From Bacteroidota bacterium (lineage in GTDB: Bacteria; Bacteroidota; Bacteroidia; Bacteroidales; JAIPAH01), in contig JAASSU010000011.1 in assembly GCA_021767705.1 (NCBI GenBank), positions 1-32,804 of the forward strand: DNA of 32,804 bases. Reading direction: 5' to 3'. The translations under genes and the position numbers were made by a program. Under the pieces are notes generated by a model. The model was not told the DNA's origin. It saw only the letters and a list, made by a program, of their open reading frames with translations, and searched no databases. This document shows, piece by piece, positions 17,191-25,508 of this stretch; position 1 is the stretch's first letter, and each line of letters starts with the position of its first letter.

Positions 17191-18024
17191 ATGCAAGAAA
17201 ACATTAATAATTGGTCGGAGGTAAGCCTGGAATCACTAATTACGCTGGGTAATAAGCTGATGGAAATCTTGCCCGGTATTTTAGGGGCTTTGCTGTTAAT
17301 TTTATTAGGCTGGCTCATTGCAAAAGGAACATCCAAACTCATTACCCGAATTCTAAAAGCCATGAAGTTTGATAATCTGGCTGATAAAATCAACAAACAA
17401 GAATGGATGAAAGATTCAAGCCTGAAAATCGTGCCAAGCGAAATCATCGGTAAGTTTACTTATTGGCTTGTGTTGATACTGTTTTTTATCACTGCATCAG
17501 ACACTTTAGGCTGGGATGCGGTTTCTAAGTCTTTTAATGATCTTATCAATTACTTGCCACAGCTTTTTAGTGCTATTCTGATATTTGTTTTGGGATTTTA
17601 TTTATCCCAAGTAGTAAAAGATTTTATTAAAACAACATTAACCGGTTTGCAAATTTCATCTGCAAAAGCATTATCAAGCATTGCTTTTTATGTTATAATG
17701 ATAATTGTTGTAACAACAGCATTGGAACAAATGGGAGTAGACACCACGTTATTGGTGTCTAATATTACTCTTGTTTTGGGTTCTGTGTTTCTGACCATTG
17801 CCATTTCATTTGCTATTGCATCGCGAGGTATTTTCAGGAATATTTTGTCCTCTTATTATAGCAGGGAAAACATTCAAATCGGCCAAAAAATCAAATACAA
17901 TGACAAAACAGGAGTAATTACTAAAATTGATAAAATTCACGTTACTGTACAAGGGGAAAAAAACAGTTGGTTAATCCCAACATCTGTTTTTGTTGAAAAA
18001 GAAATTGAGCTTTTAAACAATTAA
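17191..18024 (+). CDS. MscS-related mechanosensitive channel-like protein
   Basis: This 277-residue inner-membrane protein has about five hydrophobic helices (near residues 25-45, 85-105, 120-145, 160-185 and 190-215). It has the conserved-TM-helix repeat layout (LPGILGALLLILLGWLIAKG, then LPQLFSAILIFVLGFYLSQV). The pore-lining-like helix near TIAISFAIASRGIFRNILSS is followed by a small beta domain (IGQKIKYNDKTGVITKIDKI, ending WLIPTSVFVEKEIELL). That part resembles the MscS beta domain, but the large C-terminal vestibule of MscS is absent. Family members release solutes on hypo-osmotic shock; this shortened branch is poorly characterised. It lies 83 bases after the small ORF and 23 bases before the porin gene. 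Confidence 0.8.
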   Translation: MQENINNWSEVSLESLITLGNKLMEILPGILGALLLILLGWLIAKGTSKLITRILKAMKFDNLADKINKQEWMKDSSLKIVPSEIIGKFTYWLVLILFFITASDTLGWDAVSKSFNDLINYLPQLFSAILIFVLGFYLSQVVKDFIKTTLTGLQISSAKALSSIAFYVIMIIVVTTALEQMGVDTTLLVSNITLVLGSVFLTIAISFAIASRGIFRNILSSYYSRENIQIGQKIKYNDKTGVITKIDKIHVTVQGEKNSWLIPTSVFVEKEIELLNN

Positions 18025-18047
18025 AAAAAAATGGAACAATAAAAAAA

Positions 18048-19088
18048 ATGAAAACAAAAAATACAATTAAACTTGCATTGAACCTGTTAATAACAGGCCT
18101 TTTTTCAATGAATGCGTTTGCACAGGGAACCTCAATCGATGAAAACCTAAAAGAGTCCTTACGTAAGGAATATTTTACAGTGAACATGCTTATGCAAACT
18201 GAAGGAAGATATTCTTTCGGCGACGAAAAAATCTATGGAAGAAGCCAGTTTGGGGTGGCCAATGCGCGAATCAGTATCCGGGGAAATCTTGATAATGGGT
18301 TCTTCTATCGTCTTTATACAAATTTCTCGAGCGAACCTGAATTACTGGATGCTTTCATAGGATACAATCTTGGAGAAGGATTACGTATCACTACCGGCCA
18401 AATGAAACCGAAACAAACCCTCGATTTTATTCCTAATCCCGGAGCTACTGACTTTATCGACCGGGCTGTGATTACAGGTAAATTAGTAGCATCCCGTGAG
18501 ATAGGTATTGCATTAGATGGAAATATTGGTGATGTATCTTATTATGCTGGCGCTTTTAATGGCCGAAATCCACTTGAGATACCGGAACAGGATGATTTGT
18601 ATTTTATTGGTCGACTGCAATATACTTTCCGTGATTTAGTACCCGGGTTTATTCAGATTGCTGTAAATGGTTCACACGGCGGATCGGCTTCCGGGAATAT
18701 GGGCGGGAGTGGTCCGGATATTGAAGGAAAGCGGACAACATATGGTGCTGATTTCAGGCTTGAATCGAACCAATGGATTTTGGCTGCTGAATATCTTGCC
18801 GGAGAGTATCAGCTTTTAAACACATCTGAAGATGAGATGATGGATGGATATTACGCCACCCTGGGATATGCCGTGAATGACGAGGTTACAATCCTTTCCC
18901 GCTGGCAAAACTATACTTTGGATAATCAGGACTTCAATGCCTTTGATACATCTTCTGATATGCTTACATTAGGTTTGAATATCCAGACCACAGAGTTCAT
19001 TAGTTTCCAGGTTAATGCAGAAATGCTTATGCCTGATAATCAAGATAATCAACTTGGTTTATCAGGAGTGTTTCAACTGCAGTTTTAA
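18048..19088 (+). CDS. OprO/OprP-type outer-membrane porin
   Basis: This 346-residue protein has a signal peptide (cleavage after NAFAQ, residue ~26). It is a beta-barrel built of alternating strands such as NARISIRGNLDNGFFYRLYT, LRITTGQMKPKQTLDFIPNP and DVSYYAGAFNGRN. It ends in the aromatic final strand GVFQLQF, typical for recognition by the Bam machinery. The pattern fits the phosphate-selective porin O/P family, whose members in Bacteroidota often serve other anions or polyphosphate. The substrate is not certain here, and no pst or pho genes adjoin it. It follows the MscS-like gene by 23 bases, so it is likely in the same transcript. Confidence 0.8.
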   Translation: MKTKNTIKLALNLLITGLFSMNAFAQGTSIDENLKESLRKEYFTVNMLMQTEGRYSFGDEKIYGRSQFGVANARISIRGNLDNGFFYRLYTNFSSEPELLDAFIGYNLGEGLRITTGQMKPKQTLDFIPNPGATDFIDRAVITGKLVASREIGIALDGNIGDVSYYAGAFNGRNPLEIPEQDDLYFIGRLQYTFRDLVPGFIQIAVNGSHGGSASGNMGGSGPDIEGKRTTYGADFRLESNQWILAAEYLAGEYQLLNTSEDEMMDGYYATLGYAVNDEVTILSRWQNYTLDNQDFNAFDTSSDMLTLGLNIQTTEFISFQVNAEMLMPDNQDNQLGLSGVFQLQF

Positions 19089-19137
19089 AGTTTACATGAA
19101 ACCTACTGTTGAAAATGATATCAATCAGAATGCTTTT

Positions 19138-19205
19138 TGAGTCCGGTCAGAGTTTATCCCAGGCTTTTGTGAATAGCTTTGTTTGTAGTTGTAAGACCGG
19201 ACTCA
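19138..19205 (+). terminator. Long inverted repeat with T-rich tail between two porin genes, likely terminator
   Basis: TGAGTCCGGTC at 19138-19148 is the exact reverse complement of GACCGGACTCA at 19195-19205. This gives an 11-bp perfect stem around a 46-base interior. The right arm is followed by TTTTATCTTTTTTTATTT, which fits a factor-independent terminator for the preceding porin gene. The loop is far longer than in a standard terminator. A small structured RNA or a tiny transposon-like element with 11-base ends, flanked by TTTT on both sides, is an alternative. A regulatory leader for the next porin is also possible. Confidence 0.5.
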
Positions 19206-19245
19206 TTTTATCTTTTTTTATTTAACCTTATAAATTACATTAAAA

Positions 19246-20544
19246 ATGAAAAAAATTGGCGTCCTTATAGTTTTTCTTGCTTTTTCGGCTCAAAAAGGAA
19301 AATTAATAGCACAAGTAAATGATACTTCTGTAAGGAATGTAATAGAATTACAGTCGGAAATAGATTCTCTAAAAAGGATGGTCGGAGATTTAAACAATGA
19401 TTTACAAAATATCAAGGATGATGTGATAACAACCCGGCAAAAGTCTGAGAAATATTTTGAAATTCTTGATGATAAAACCGAAGATGAGGCGGAACTAATT
19501 GAAGACCAACGGTCAAAAAATAAGCGGGTTGATGATTTGTTAAGAGCCATCAGAGAGCAACCCGGACAATTACGTTTTAATGGGTCGGCAACCATGAGCA
19601 TGCAATCTCCTGCCAAAAACACGCAAAATAAATCTGCCGCAGTGGGTTCGTTCGATATATATGCTATGACTAGTTTCGGAAAGGGGACATTGCTCTTTTT
19701 TGATATCGAAGCGATAGGTGGAGACGGCCCGGATCAATATTTCCCAACTTTTTCCGGCTTAAATGGCGATGCAGGAAACACACAGGATCAGGATGGATTG
19801 GACCGCCTCCATCTCCTTGAAGGGTGGGCTGAGTTTTCTGTTTTTGAAAACCTATTTACAATTACAGCCGGAAAAGTAGATTTAACCAACTACTTCGATA
19901 ACAACTCTCTGGCCAATGATGAAACACTGCAGTTTTTATCCGGCGCTTTCATCAACAATGCTTCGTTTGCCGGTACTGTACCTTCTAATTCTCCCGGGAT
20001 AAGGATACAGACTACATTGCTTGAAAAGTTCTATTTTCAGTATGGCTTATCCAGCATGGATAATATGGGGCAGGCTATATTCAACGACCTTTACCAGGCG
20101 GCGAGCGTACGGTTCAGGTTGTTTGCAAACAGCCCCTGGGAAACAAACTTCCGTTTTTATGGCTATCAAAGTCCGGTTGCAGATGATGCGCAAGGTTACG
20201 GAACGAGCATCGACGGTAAGTTCTTTGAAAAATATAATGTTTTTGTTCGTTATGGAAACAATAATCCTAATCTTGAAATTTCCTCCGGAATTTCAGAAAG
20301 CTGGAGCACAGGGTTTAGCTTTTTACAAACGTTCGGTAATCGGGGGATTAACTTTGGATTAGCTTATGGTGAAACCTTGCCCTTTGATGATGCAATGAAA
20401 AACGAAAAACAATTTGAAATATATGCCCGATACCGGTTCAATGAATGGGTATATGCATCGCCGCATTTCCAATATACCGCAAATGCAAATGGTTCATCGA
20501 AAAACTATTCGCTTATTGGTTTAAGAACTCATTTTAACTTTTAA
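19246..20544 (+). CDS. OprB-type carbohydrate-selective porin with N-terminal coiled coil
   Basis: This 432-residue outer-membrane protein has a signal peptide (to about AQVN, residue 24). A charged coiled coil follows at about 30-100 (ELQSEIDSLKRMVGDLNNDL). The barrel then runs to the final strand SLIGLRTHFNF. Its middle carries OprB-family features: LHLLEGWAEFSVFENLFTIT, then AGKVDLTNYFDNNSLANDET and LQFLSGAFINN. OprB porins pass sugars, and the coiled coil may form a periplasmic trimer stalk or bind peptidoglycan. It is separated from the O/P-type porin by the inverted repeat, so it may have its own promoter, although no consensus -7 is obvious. The next gene is 161 bases away. Confidence 0.8.
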   Translation: MKKIGVLIVFLAFSAQKGKLIAQVNDTSVRNVIELQSEIDSLKRMVGDLNNDLQNIKDDVITTRQKSEKYFEILDDKTEDEAELIEDQRSKNKRVDDLLRAIREQPGQLRFNGSATMSMQSPAKNTQNKSAAVGSFDIYAMTSFGKGTLLFFDIEAIGGDGPDQYFPTFSGLNGDAGNTQDQDGLDRLHLLEGWAEFSVFENLFTITAGKVDLTNYFDNNSLANDETLQFLSGAFINNASFAGTVPSNSPGIRIQTTLLEKFYFQYGLSSMDNMGQAIFNDLYQAASVRFRLFANSPWETNFRFYGYQSPVADDAQGYGTSIDGKFFEKYNVFVRYGNNNPNLEISSGISESWSTGFSFLQTFGNRGINFGLAYGETLPFDDAMKNEKQFEIYARYRFNEWVYASPHFQYTANANGSSKNYSLIGLRTHFNF

Positions 20545-20673
20545 TATTGAGCTCAGTTTAAAAAGCTAAAATTCCTTTTTTAAGAATACATATGATATCA
20601 TAAAGCATTGTTGTATTTAATAGAAAAAATGATATTTTAATTCGTGTATTCCTGATGAAAAATAATTTTATCA

Positions 20674-20681
20674 TACTTTTG
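20674..20681 (+). promoter_or_regulatory. Candidate -7 element for the TPR lipoprotein gene
   Basis: TACTTTTG matches TAnnTTTG exactly and ends 24 bases before the ATG at 20706, the same spacing seen at other candidates in this window. No TTTG is present about 20 bases upstream, so the match is partial. Confidence 0.4.
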
Positions 20682-20705
20682 CGAGCCTTAAAAAGGATGT
20701 AAATC

Positions 20706-21596
20706 ATGCGAATCAATCAAATAGTATCAGCATTAGTTGCTTTATTAATTGTGCATTCCTGCACCACCACCAAGCTTGTTGAGGAAGGTCAGATGGCCTA
20801 TCAGCAGGGCAATTACGAAACTGCCCTTGACAAGTGGGAACAAATTATCAGTGAGACCGAAAAGCAGGCCAGGCTCGTCGATTCCAGCCTCTATTACAAA
20901 GCCGGAATGGCTGCCCTGAAGCTGGATAAAAAGGATAAGGCCCAACAGTATTTCGTTTGGGCCGATGATGGCGGTTTCTCCTCACCCGATATGTACCTGA
21001 CCCTTTCGGGGATGTACAAAAGCGTGGATAACCTCAGCCTTGAGATTGAAATGCTGGAGAACTATCACCGCGAATACCCTGAGGGTGAAAAAATTGACAG
21101 CATAAATGTGCGCCTGTTTGAAACTTACATGGAGAGCGAGCAGTGGAGCAAAGCCAAAAACCTGTGGCCCGAAATAGAAAATCAGGCCGATTCGGATGTC
21201 GCACTGCTCACAGACTATTTCGTGCTGAACAGTAAGCTGGATAATGAGGAGGCGCGCAGCAAAACAGCTCAGCGGCTTCTTGAACTCGACGAAAACAACA
21301 TCACCGGACTTGAGTGGAAGGCAAAGAAGTTTTTCCGCAAAGCCGATGACTTGTATGTAAAAGAAATGAAGGCTTATGATGAAAACCGCACCCGCAAGCA
21401 ATACCGGAAACTGCTTAAAGCCTGGGACAAGATCTGGCCCGACTTCAGGAAATCGCGCGACATCTTTGAGAAGCTCTACGAACTCGAACCAAAAGCGGAA
21501 TACGCCAAGTATCTGGGGCACATCTATACCCGCATGGACAAAGAGCAAAAAGCCGAATACTGGAATAAAAAGGCTGAAGAAAATTATAAACCTTGA
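20706..21596 (+). CDS. TPR-repeat lipoprotein, unknown function
   Basis: This 296-residue protein has a lipoprotein signal (ALVALLIVHS then Cys19) followed by CTTTKLVEEGQMAYQQGNYE. The rest is helical with tetratricopeptide-like pairs. Examples are GQMAYQQGNYETALDKWEQI near 28-47 and SLYYKAGMAALKLDKKDKAQ near 60-80, with further repeats to about 285 (YAKYLGHIYTRMDKEQKAEY). It is probably an envelope scaffold anchored in a membrane and facing the periplasm. I cannot name a partner. Its DNA is GC-richer than the AT-rich stretch that follows at once, and its stop codon sits next to the toxin-antitoxin remnant, so the 3' boundary may be a recombination junction. Confidence 0.85.
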   Translation: MRINQIVSALVALLIVHSCTTTKLVEEGQMAYQQGNYETALDKWEQIISETEKQARLVDSSLYYKAGMAALKLDKKDKAQQYFVWADDGGFSSPDMYLTLSGMYKSVDNLSLEIEMLENYHREYPEGEKIDSINVRLFETYMESEQWSKAKNLWPEIENQADSDVALLTDYFVLNSKLDNEEARSKTAQRLLELDENNITGLEWKAKKFFRKADDLYVKEMKAYDENRTRKQYRKLLKAWDKIWPDFRKSRDIFEKLYELEPKAEYAKYLGHIYTRMDKEQKAEYWNKKAEENYKP

Positions 21597-21597
21597 A

Positions 21598-21783
21598 GAT
21601 AAATCCGCCTTAAGCAAAATCAATAAGATTTTAGATGATAAGCCTGCTGAGCAAAAAAAGAAAATGAGTCTTGATACTTTTTTTAGTAAAGTAGAAGAAT
21701 CTGAAAAGGCTTATGCAAAAGGAAACTACACTAGTCAGAAAAATCTGAAAGAAGAAATAAAGAAATGGGGAAAGAAAGATTAG
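21598..21783 (+). pseudogene. 5'-truncated antitoxin of a RelE/ParE-type toxin-antitoxin pair
   Basis: Just after the TPR gene stop, the frame starting at 21598 encodes DKSALSKINKILDDKPAEQK, then SLDTFFSKVEESEKAYAKGN, then YTSQKNLKEEIKKWGKKD. The closing pattern (acidic helix, E..Y..G..T...L..EIKKW) matches the C-terminal part of small Bacteroidota antitoxins that precede RelE/ParE toxins. No start codon is available at the expected N-terminus. The first in-frame ATG after the TPR stop is at 21664, in the middle of the protein, while upstream the frame runs into TPR coding sequence. The beginning therefore appears lost. The last 19 bases overlap the toxin-like start at 21765. A short functional product from 21664 (39 residues) cannot be excluded. 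Confidence 0.6.
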
Positions 21784-21851
21784 AAATTGTCTGGACAGGT
21801 TCAACAAAAACATATTTACAAACAATCGGTATTGTGGTTAATATTTTCTAA
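21765..21851 (+). pseudogene. 3'-truncated RelE/ParE-type toxin remnant
   Basis: The ATG at 21765 opens a 28-codon frame reading MGKERLEIVWTGSTKTYLQT, then IGIVVNIF and TAA. The ERLEIVW opening followed by a helix start is the usual N-terminus of RelE/ParE toxins, which are normally 90-110 residues. The remaining strands and active-site region are absent in all frames up to the end of the next gene. The frame ends inside a perfect hairpin at 21834-21855. Together with the truncated antitoxin, this indicates a decayed module. Confidence 0.55.
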
Positions 21852-21855
21852 CCAC
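21834..21855 (+). repeat. Hairpin at the toxin truncation point
   Basis: GTGGTTA at 21834-21840 pairs perfectly with TAACCAC at 21849-21855 around an eight-base loop (ATATTTTC). The stop of the toxin fragment lies in the right arm. It might mark the breakpoint of the deletion, be part of a mobile-element end, or be chance. Confidence 0.45.
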
Positions 21856-21922
21856 CACGCGCACAAAGGAATGTACATGGCACACTATTGAAAATTCCTC
21901 GATTAAATTTTGATACCGTTTT

Positions 21923-24900
21923 TCAATCTTCAAAAATCAAATTAAAGGTTTTTTCAATATACCCATCTGAATTATCTGAAGGGAAACTCACTTCAATTCT
22001 GACTTTCGAATCCAAAAATTCCACCAGCCTGGCTTGCTCAACGTATTTTATTTCCTTGTATCCCTGGTGAATAAAAAGCTCTTTGGTGGTATTGGCCGGC
22101 CCTTCCACCGTAACCTCGTAACGATTATCTTCAAGCGCGGCCGAAACCACGCGCAAACCCTCAGAACCTTCTCCGGGTTTGGGCGAAGGAACCGGTGGCT
22201 CCATCCCAACACCTTCGGTATAATAAATCACCACCTGCTTCCTCTGCGCCAGCTCAAAGTCAAAATCCATCTGCATAAAATCATCTCCTTGCCGGGATGT
22301 ATAAGAGATTTTTTGGCCATCAACCGTAACTGAATCAACCAACGAAGCTACCGGAAGGTAAGGTCTGAGATTCAGTTTTACCCATTGGTTTTCATCCTTA
22401 CTGAAATCATAAATCATGGACGTATCATTTTTACGCATCCTGAAATCCATAAGCTGATCCCCCATTCTCAGGTTTTGCACCTGAGCTTCTTTCCAATGGA
22501 TAGGAAAAGCAGGTGCCAATGTAAGCTTGTTTTCCGTAGCCAAGGGCTCAAAGCCCAGCATGCCCTCGTAAACTGGCTGCAAGGCCATGGTCTCTGACCA
22601 GCACTGGTGCGCGCACACCCCCGAAGGCTTGTATTCCAACCCATGCATCACTTCTTCAATAAACCCTTTGCTCCAATGTTTATAAACCTGAAGATTATTC
22701 ATAGTGTGTACAAATCCTTGCACCGGACGGTTGTTTTTGTATTCGGCCAACGCTGTCCAGCCGGTATAAAGCGGCCAGACCGAGCCGGTGTGGTAACCCT
22801 CCGGATTAAAGTGCGCGTTGTCTTTTCCGGCGATACGCATGCCCCAGTCGGCAGAAAAATTGTCGCGGGCAAAAGCCTCCAGCACAGGCTTGCGCCAGGC
22901 ACTGTCGATCTGCCTAAAATAAAGCGGGATGGCAGGCATTACGGTCTTGTCGTCGATAAAAGAGCCATCGGCATTCACACTGTGATAGAAAAAAGCGTCC
23001 TGCTCATTCCAGAATTTATCGTTGATGATGCGCTTCACTTTCTCAGCGTCTTCGCGAAATTTCCTTTTTCCTGATTTTCCTGTGGCCTCAGCCATAAAAG
23101 CAGCCTCCCCGAGGGCCCGGGCCCAGCATGCCGAGAGGTAGAGCGTCGACTGTCCGCCAAAGAGGTGACCTCCCTCCACCCAGCCATGGCCAACGAGCGT
23201 ATTATCGATCAGGTGATCATTGTTTCGATCAGTGGAGTAGCAAAAATCCAGCACCTTTTCGATATGGCTCCAGTTTTTGCGGATAAAATCCTCATCGCCC
23301 GAGTGGCGCAGGTAGTGTCCGGCCAAAACAATAAAAAGCGGCGTAGCATCGGCAGCATCATAATGCACTACCCCCGATGTGGTCAGTTCGTGCAAAATTT
23401 TTCCTTTCGGGCTCTGATAGTTGATGAATGTCTTCAGGATATCCCTGACCTTTTCAAAATCGCCGTAGCCGTTAAAGGCCATGCCGCTCCACTGGGCATC
23501 GCGACCAAAATACCAACTGTATCCGGGGCGGCCGCTCACCTCATGACCGCCATCCCATCCATCCGCCGTGGTGCCATATCCGGCCACCAACGATTTTCCT
23601 ACGCCCGGCGTATGAACGAAAAAGCGATCCGCACCAATCACAGCCCAGCGGTATGCCTGGTTGAAATCCTCGTCAGGCGTGGAAATCATCAGCTTTTCAC
23701 CAAGTAAATCCTCATAATATTTTTGCGATTGCTGATAAACTTTTTCAGGATTTTGAAGATATTTTCTGTAGGTCTCTGTGGCTTTCCCATATGATTGATT
23801 TGTTGCAACCATCAGCATATCCAAATGATCATTATGGTTTAACCGGAATTCGTTCATCACTGAAACAGAAAACGCCTCTCCTTCTATCCCCGTAAGGGTG
23901 CCCTCATTAAATTCAAATGCTGAATAATTTCCGCTAAGCTGCTGTTCAGGAATTTTTGAGGCCCCCACTATGCATGCCAGGTCACTGCTTTCATCCACAA
24001 ACAAATGACCGTTTAAATCTTTGCTGTAGGTTTGCTTAATCACTTCATTCGCCTTTCCGGAATAGGGCCACATCAGGCGCATGTTGGTCTGATACCGGGT
24101 CGTTAAATGAATGCTGTCCTGTCCGGAATAATCATAGTGAACCACTGCCACCGGCTCTTTTGGGTGAACCGTAATAATTTCTTTCAGATGGCTTTTGCCG
24201 ATGGAGTAAGTCCGGGTAAAAGCATTGGGGCTTACTTTCACTTTTTCGGCCTGTTTATCCAGCCAGTAAATACGATCATCGCCCGGCAGCCTGTAGCCCA
24301 CGCTGTAATCGCGCAAGGCCATAAACGGATGCGCCCATATTTCATCAATACCACCATTCTCTTTGCCCATCACAAGCATGCGCTGTCCTGCCACATCCCA
24401 GAAATTATCAGCAGGTGCGCCCTCAAGACTAAGGCTCCAATTTTTCTCATTCCAACTTCGTGGTTTAGGAAGGCTTACCGCATCTTCGAGCAGGTTAAAC
24501 GGCTCAATGCGGTTATCGGCATAATTCCAATAATTCTCGCGGCCACCAATGTTCCCGGCAAGGTATTCAATGACATTTCTCATGAATATTTCAAGCTGTG
24601 GCTGATGAGAATTGGGGATACTAAAGTGCGTATAGGCCCCAATTCCAAGTATTTTTCCTCTACCGAAATCATACTCCACCATCAACTTTTTATCCTCGTT
24701 CATATTGATGTATGACCAATCTACAGCGATGACTTTGCCATTTTTTGGAAGCCGACCGCTCATAAAACCAGTTTGCCTCAGTGCTGTGTCTTTTTCAGGA
24801 TTGAGAAGGTAAGCCCCTCCATGAAGTCCTTTAAAAACCGGATGACTTTTATAGGAATGCAAGCCGTGTTTTCTTCCAAAGCCATTGTCTTTCAGTTGAA

Positions 24901-25414
24901 CAGAAGCCGTATCGATGGGAGAAAGCTCCATCCTTAAATCTTCGAGGTACTTCATCCCGTCAAGGGTAAGCAAAAGATTTCCACCGTTTGTCAGAAAAGT
25001 TTTTATCGAATCGTTCACCCGGATATTGTTCAGGCGTTCAGAAACATCACTGCTGTCATCCTGATGATACCACAAAATATCAAACCTACTGAAAGAAGGG
25101 AGTTCAGAAAGCGGAGGAGATAGATTTATCGTCCGGTAATTGATTTTGTCCTGTTTACTGAGAAATTCTTCAACAGCTGCTAACTCTGCCCCCTCGCTGG
25201 ATGGGGTTATCAGTAAACCAACCCTAATATCTCTTTCACCTTTAGAAGGATAAAAGGTAAAAGCCACCGCAATCGCCACAAGCAAAAGCACAACTGCTAT
25301 TATCCATAGCGGCCGTTTACCCATGTTTTGAATCATAATTTTTCGCCTGGAAGCGGTAGCAGGATTTTCAGAATTTTCGGTACACGTAGTCTTTTCCGGT
25401 TTATCTTTTTCCAT
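21923..25414 (-). CDS. Membrane-anchored amidotransferase-like/glycogen-debranching-type glycosidase fusion
   Basis: This 1163-residue protein has a basic N-terminus and one membrane helix (residues 36-54), so most of it should lie in the periplasm. Residues ~62-288 look like a class I glutamine amidotransferase/ThuA-like fold (RVGLLITPSSEGAELAAVEE, FDILWYHQDD, FLTNGGNLLLTLDG, GRGKILGIGAYTHFSIPNS) without an obvious catalytic Cys. Residues ~300-560 are beta-rich. Residues ~575-1000 form an alpha/alpha barrel with debranching-enzyme marks (SWYFGRDAQW with D639, KILHELTTSG with E676, DAADATPLF). A C-terminal beta region follows. It probably hydrolyses an alpha-glucan or similar glycan, but the exact linkage is open. 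It is transcribed alone, divergent from ruvB, with no SusC/SusD genes nearby. Confidence 0.8.
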   Translation of the reverse strand: MEKDKPEKTTCTENSENPATASRRKIMIQNMGKRPLWIIAVVLLLVAIAVAFTFYPSKGERDIRVGLLITPSSEGAELAAVEEFLSKQDKINYRTINLSPPLSELPSFSRFDILWYHQDDSSDVSERLNNIRVNDSIKTFLTNGGNLLLTLDGMKYLEDLRMELSPIDTASVQLKDNGFGRKHGLHSYKSHPVFKGLHGGAYLLNPEKDTALRQTGFMSGRLPKNGKVIAVDWSYINMNEDKKLMVEYDFGRGKILGIGAYTHFSIPNSHQPQLEIFMRNVIEYLAGNIGGRENYWNYADNRIEPFNLLEDAVSLPKPRSWNEKNWSLSLEGAPADNFWDVAGQRMLVMGKENGGIDEIWAHPFMALRDYSVGYRLPGDDRIYWLDKQAEKVKVSPNAFTRTYSIGKSHLKEIITVHPKEPVAVVHYDYSGQDSIHLTTRYQTNMRLMWPYSGKANEVIKQTYSKDLNGHLFVDESSDLACIVGASKIPEQQLSGNYSAFEFNEGTLTGIEGEAFSVSVMNEFRLNHNDHLDMLMVATNQSYGKATETYRKYLQNPEKVYQQSQKYYEDLLGEKLMISTPDEDFNQAYRWAVIGADRFFVHTPGVGKSLVAGYGTTADGWDGGHEVSGRPGYSWYFGRDAQWSGMAFNGYGDFEKVRDILKTFINYQSPKGKILHELTTSGVVHYDAADATPLFIVLAGHYLRHSGDEDFIRKNWSHIEKVLDFCYSTDRNNDHLIDNTLVGHGWVEGGHLFGGQSTLYLSACWARALGEAAFMAEATGKSGKRKFREDAEKVKRIINDKFWNEQDAFFYHSVNADGSFIDDKTVMPAIPLYFRQIDSAWRKPVLEAFARDNFSADWGMRIAGKDNAHFNPEGYHTGSVWPLYTGWTALAEYKNNRPVQGFVHTMNNLQVYKHWSKGFIEEVMHGLEYKPSGVCAHQCWSETMALQPVYEGMLGFEPLATENKLTLAPAFPIHWKEAQVQNLRMGDQLMDFRMRKNDTSMIYDFSKDENQWVKLNLRPYLPVASLVDSVTVDGQKISYTSRQGDDFMQMDFDFELAQRKQVVIYYTEGVGMEPPVPSPKPGEGSEGLRVVSAALEDNRYEVTVEGPANTTKELFIHQGYKEIKYVEQARLVEFLDSKVRIEVSFPSDNSDGYIEKTFNLIFED

Positions 25415-25508
25415 AAGATGTTGGATTTGTCACCAAATTACAAAAAAGAACCCATTTAGAAAGCTGAAAAATCATTAATATTGTTGAAGGAAAAAAGCAG
25501 GGAACGAG

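Noticed and set aside
21376..21596. Frame overlapping the end of the TPR gene, ahead of the antitoxin remnant
   Set aside because: The TPR reading is strongly protein-like, whereas this part of the other frame is low-complexity; only the portion after 21597 looks like an antitoxin.
22607..23707. Several open frames on the plus strand opposite the glycosidase
   Set aside because: They are antisense shadows of a long coding region with clear domains.
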